Assembly (NCBI GenBank): GCA_900553215.1
Contig: USCJ01000016.1
Coordinates: forward strand, 1-14,004
DNA from: an uncultured Collinsella sp.
Lineage (GTDB): Bacteria > Actinomycetota > Coriobacteriia > Coriobacteriales > Coriobacteriaceae
DNA: 14,004 nt
Reading direction: 5' to 3'
Shown: positions 11,892 to 14,004 of the stretch, in pieces
How the letters are laid out: the number at the start of each line of letters is the position of its first letter
How positions within the stretch are numbered: the stretch's first letter is position 1
The notes under the pieces: model-generated
Databases searched by the model: none
Told to the model about the DNA's origin: nothing
The model's input: the letters and a program-made list of their open reading frames with translations, nothing else
Translations under genes and position numbers: made by a program

Positions 11892-14004
11892 ATGAAGATC
11901 ATCAAGCGCAGCGGCACCGAGGTTGTCTTTGACATCGATAAGATCGTCAATGCGATTCGCGCCGCAAACTTGGAGGTCGAGGAGAGCTCTCGTCTAACCG
12001 ACCGCCAGGTGGTTTATGCGGCGCAAAACGTCGCCGAGGCATGCGAGAACGCGGGCCACACCGTTTCGGTCGAGGAGATCCAGGATTTGGTCGAGGACGA
12101 GATCATGCGTCTCGACTGCTACGAGGTCGCCCGCCACTACATCATCTATCGCTATGTCCAGAGCCTGAAGCGCCAGAAGAACACGACCGACGACAAGATT
12201 CTGTCGCTGATCGAGTGCAATAACGAAGAGGTCAAGCAGGAGAACTCTAACAAGAACCCGACCGTCAACTCCGTTCAGCGCGACTACATGGCCGGCGAGA
12301 TTTCCAAGGACCTGACTCAGCGCGTGCTGCTGCCCCAGGAGATCGTGGATGCCCACAACGAGGGCCTGATCCACTTCCACGATTCCGACTACTTTGCCCA
12401 GCACATGCATAACTGCGACCTGGTGAACCTGGAGGATATGCTTCAGAACGGCACCGTTATCTCGGGCACGCTGATCGAGAAGCCGCACAGCTTCTCGACT
12501 GCCTGCAACATCGCGACGCAGATTATCGCCCAGGTTGCTTCCTCCCAGTACGGTGGCCAGTCTATTTCGCTGACCCATCTTGCCCCGTTTGTTGAGGTGA
12601 GCCGTCAAAAGATTCGCGGCGAGGTCGCTCGCGAGCTTGAGGAGCTCGGTGTTTCGGCATCTGCCGAAAAGGTCCGTGAGGTCGTTGAGGACCGTCTGCG
12701 CGATGAGATCCGTCGCGGCGTCCAGACGATTCAGTATCAGGTCGTGACCCTTATGACCACCAATGGCCAGGCGCCGTTCGTGACGGTCTTTATGTATCTC
12801 AATGAGGCCCGTACGCCCCAGGAGAAGCACGACCTTGCCATGATCGTGGAGGAGACGCTTCGTCAACGCTATGAGGGCGTTAAGAACGAAGCCGGTGTGT
12901 GGATTACCCCGGCATTCCCCAAGCTTATCTATGTACTCGAGGACGATAACGTTCACGAGAATTCCCCGTACTTCTACCTGACCCAGCTGGCTGCCAAGTG
13001 TACCGCCAAGCGCATGGTGCCCGATTACATCTCCGAGAAGAAGATGCGCGAGCTCAAGCTGTCGAAGGGCGAGACCGCCGGCAACGGCGATTGCTACACC
13101 TGCATGGGTTGTCGCAGTTTCCTGACGCCCGACCGCTCGGGCAACGGCTTTAACAATGTCGCCAACGCGCTGAACTATGACCCGACCAAACCTAAGTACT
13201 ATGGCCGCTTTAACCAGGGTGTTGTGACCATCAACCTGCCCGATGTCGCGCTGAGCTCGCATCAGGACATGGACAAGTTCTGGAAGATCTTCGACGAGCG
13301 CCTTGAGCTGTGCCACCGTGCTCTGCTGTGCCGTCATGAGCGCCTGATGGGCACGCTTTCTGACGCTGCACCGATTTTGTGGCAGTACGGCGCCCTCGCT
13401 CGTCTGAAGAAGGGCGAGACGATCGACAAGCTGCTCGTGGGCGGCTATTCCACCATCAGCCTGGGGTATGCCGGCCTGTATGAGTGCGTCAAGTACATGA
13501 CGGGTCACAGCCACACCGAGAAGGAGGGCACGCCGTTTGCCATGGCCGTCATGCAGCGCATGAACGACAAGTGCGCCGAGTGGAAGGCCGAAAGCGATAT
13601 CGACTTCTCGCTGTACGGCACCCCGCTTGAGTCGACGACCTACAAGTTCGCCAAGTGCCTGCAGCGTCGTTTTGGCATTATCCCGGGCGTGACGGACAAG
13701 GGCTACATCACCAACAGCTACCACGTCCACGTGTCCGAGGAGATCGACGCATTCGACAAGCTCAAGTTCGAGGGCATGTTCCAGCAGCTTTCGCCGGGCG
13801 GTGCTATCTCTTACGTTGAGGTTCCCAACATGCAGGACAACCTCAAGGCTGTCATTCGCGTGATGCAGTACATCTACGACAACATCATGTACGCCGAGCT
13901 CAACACCAAGAGCGACTACTGCCAGGTGTGCGGCTACGATGGCGAGATCCGCATTGTCGAGGACGATGGCAAGCTGGTGTGGGAGTGCCCCAACTGCGGC
14001 AATC
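11892..14004 (+). CDS. nrdD: Anaerobic ribonucleoside-triphosphate reductase (class III), 3' end outside window
   Basis: Oxygen-sensitive glycyl-radical enzyme that reduces ribonucleoside triphosphates to deoxyribonucleotides for DNA synthesis. The first 704 codons are present. Residues 1-95 are an ATP-cone allosteric domain (MKIIKRSGTEVVFDIDKI). The catalytic barrel follows, with NCDLVNLEDML, NGQAPFVTVFM, and the Cys-rich GDCYTCMGCRSFL (C401, C404, C407) that in this family includes the radical-carrying cysteine. The C-terminal zinc site C677-x2-C680 and C699-x2-C702 is complete. The glycyl-radical loop should lie just past the window edge. GAGG at 11881-11884, seven bases before ATG, fixes the start. 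The NrdR boxes upstream indicate repression by NrdR. The activase gene nrdG is expected downstream. Confidence 0.96.
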   Translation, partial: MKIIKRSGTEVVFDIDKIVNAIRAANLEVEESSRLTDRQVVYAAQNVAEACENAGHTVSVEEIQDLVEDEIMRLDCYEVARHYIIYRYVQSLKRQKNTTDDKILSLIECNNEEVKQENSNKNPTVNSVQRDYMAGEISKDLTQRVLLPQEIVDAHNEGLIHFHDSDYFAQHMHNCDLVNLEDMLQNGTVISGTLIEKPHSFSTACNIATQIIAQVASSQYGGQSISLTHLAPFVEVSRQKIRGEVARELEELGVSASAEKVREVVEDRLRDEIRRGVQTIQYQVVTLMTTNGQAPFVTVFMYLNEARTPQEKHDLAMIVEETLRQRYEGVKNEAGVWITPAFPKLIYVLEDDNVHENSPYFYLTQLAAKCTAKRMVPDYISEKKMRELKLSKGETAGNGDCYTCMGCRSFLTPDRSGNGFNNVANALNYDPTKPKYYGRFNQGVVTINLPDVALSSHQDMDKFWKIFDERLELCHRALLCRHERLMGTLSDAAPILWQYGALARLKKGETIDKLLVGGYSTISLGYAGLYECVKYMTGHSHTEKEGTPFAMAVMQRMNDKCAEWKAESDIDFSLYGTPLESTTYKFAKCLQRRFGIIPGVTDKGYITNSYHVHVSEEIDAFDKLKFEGMFQQLSPGGAISYVEVPNMQDNLKAVIRVMQYIYDNIMYAELNTKSDYCQVCGYDGEIRIVEDDGKLVWECPNCGN

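Noticed and set aside
11994..13730. 578-codon open frame on the minus strand
   Set aside because: It lies wholly antisense to nrdD, whose domains and motifs are clear. High GC third positions produce such long antisense frames.
1..14004. CRISPR array, insertion sequence or prophage
   Set aside because: No regularly spaced repeats, transposase, integrase or phage genes are visible. The gene order looks like stable chromosome.

Overview
The window is a gene-dense, moderately GC-rich stretch with almost every gene on the + strand. CCA-encoding tRNA genes, an RsbU/STAS-type phosphatase switch, an oxygen-sensitive class III ribonucleotide reductase under an NrdR-like operator, and an acyl-phosphate/acid-kinase fermentation module all suit an obligately anaerobic gut actinobacterium of the Coriobacteriia. 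Collinsella is my best guess; it rests on gene content and codon style, not on a database match.

Layout. (1) 1-79: the 3' end of a type II (leucine-like) tRNA and its terminator. (2) 106-3279: a PAS-GAF-PP2C phosphatase followed by an unusual single-chain STAS + anti-sigma-kinase protein, a two-gene partner-switching module with no sigma factor beside it. (3) 3344-3577: promoter, tRNA-Gly(GCC), tRNA-Val(GAC), terminator. (4) 3682-4958: an Sfp-type phosphopantetheinyl transferase and a TetR-family regulator, 29 bases apart. (5) 4959-5300: a gene-free control region packed with inverted repeats. (6) 5301-11323: a six- or seven-gene operon of SCP-x-type thiolase, DUF35 Zn-ribbon/OB-fold partner, acyl carrier protein, phosphate acyltransferase, butyrate-kinase family kinase, MFS transporter and a small unknown membrane protein. 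(7) 11324-11891: a long spacer with a 21-bp-stem hairpin, an NrdR box pair, promoter candidates and a possible 50-codon ORF. (8) 11892 to the end: nrdD, cut off by the window edge.

The most interesting part is the 5.3-11.3 kb operon with the PPTase and TetR genes upstream. Read together: the PPTase could arm the dedicated carrier protein; the thiolase with its DUF35 partner could make or cleave a beta-ketoacyl thioester; the Pta-like enzyme could convert acyl-CoA (or acyl-ACP) to acyl phosphate; the Buk-like kinase could harvest ATP and release a carboxylate; and the MFS protein could move substrate or product. None of the usual butyrate-pathway enzymes (3-hydroxyacyl-CoA dehydrogenase, crotonase, butyryl-CoA dehydrogenase) is present, so this does not look like the textbook butyrate operon. 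The thiolase and the carrier protein both have altered motifs. The substrate is unknown, and the pathway reading is inference.
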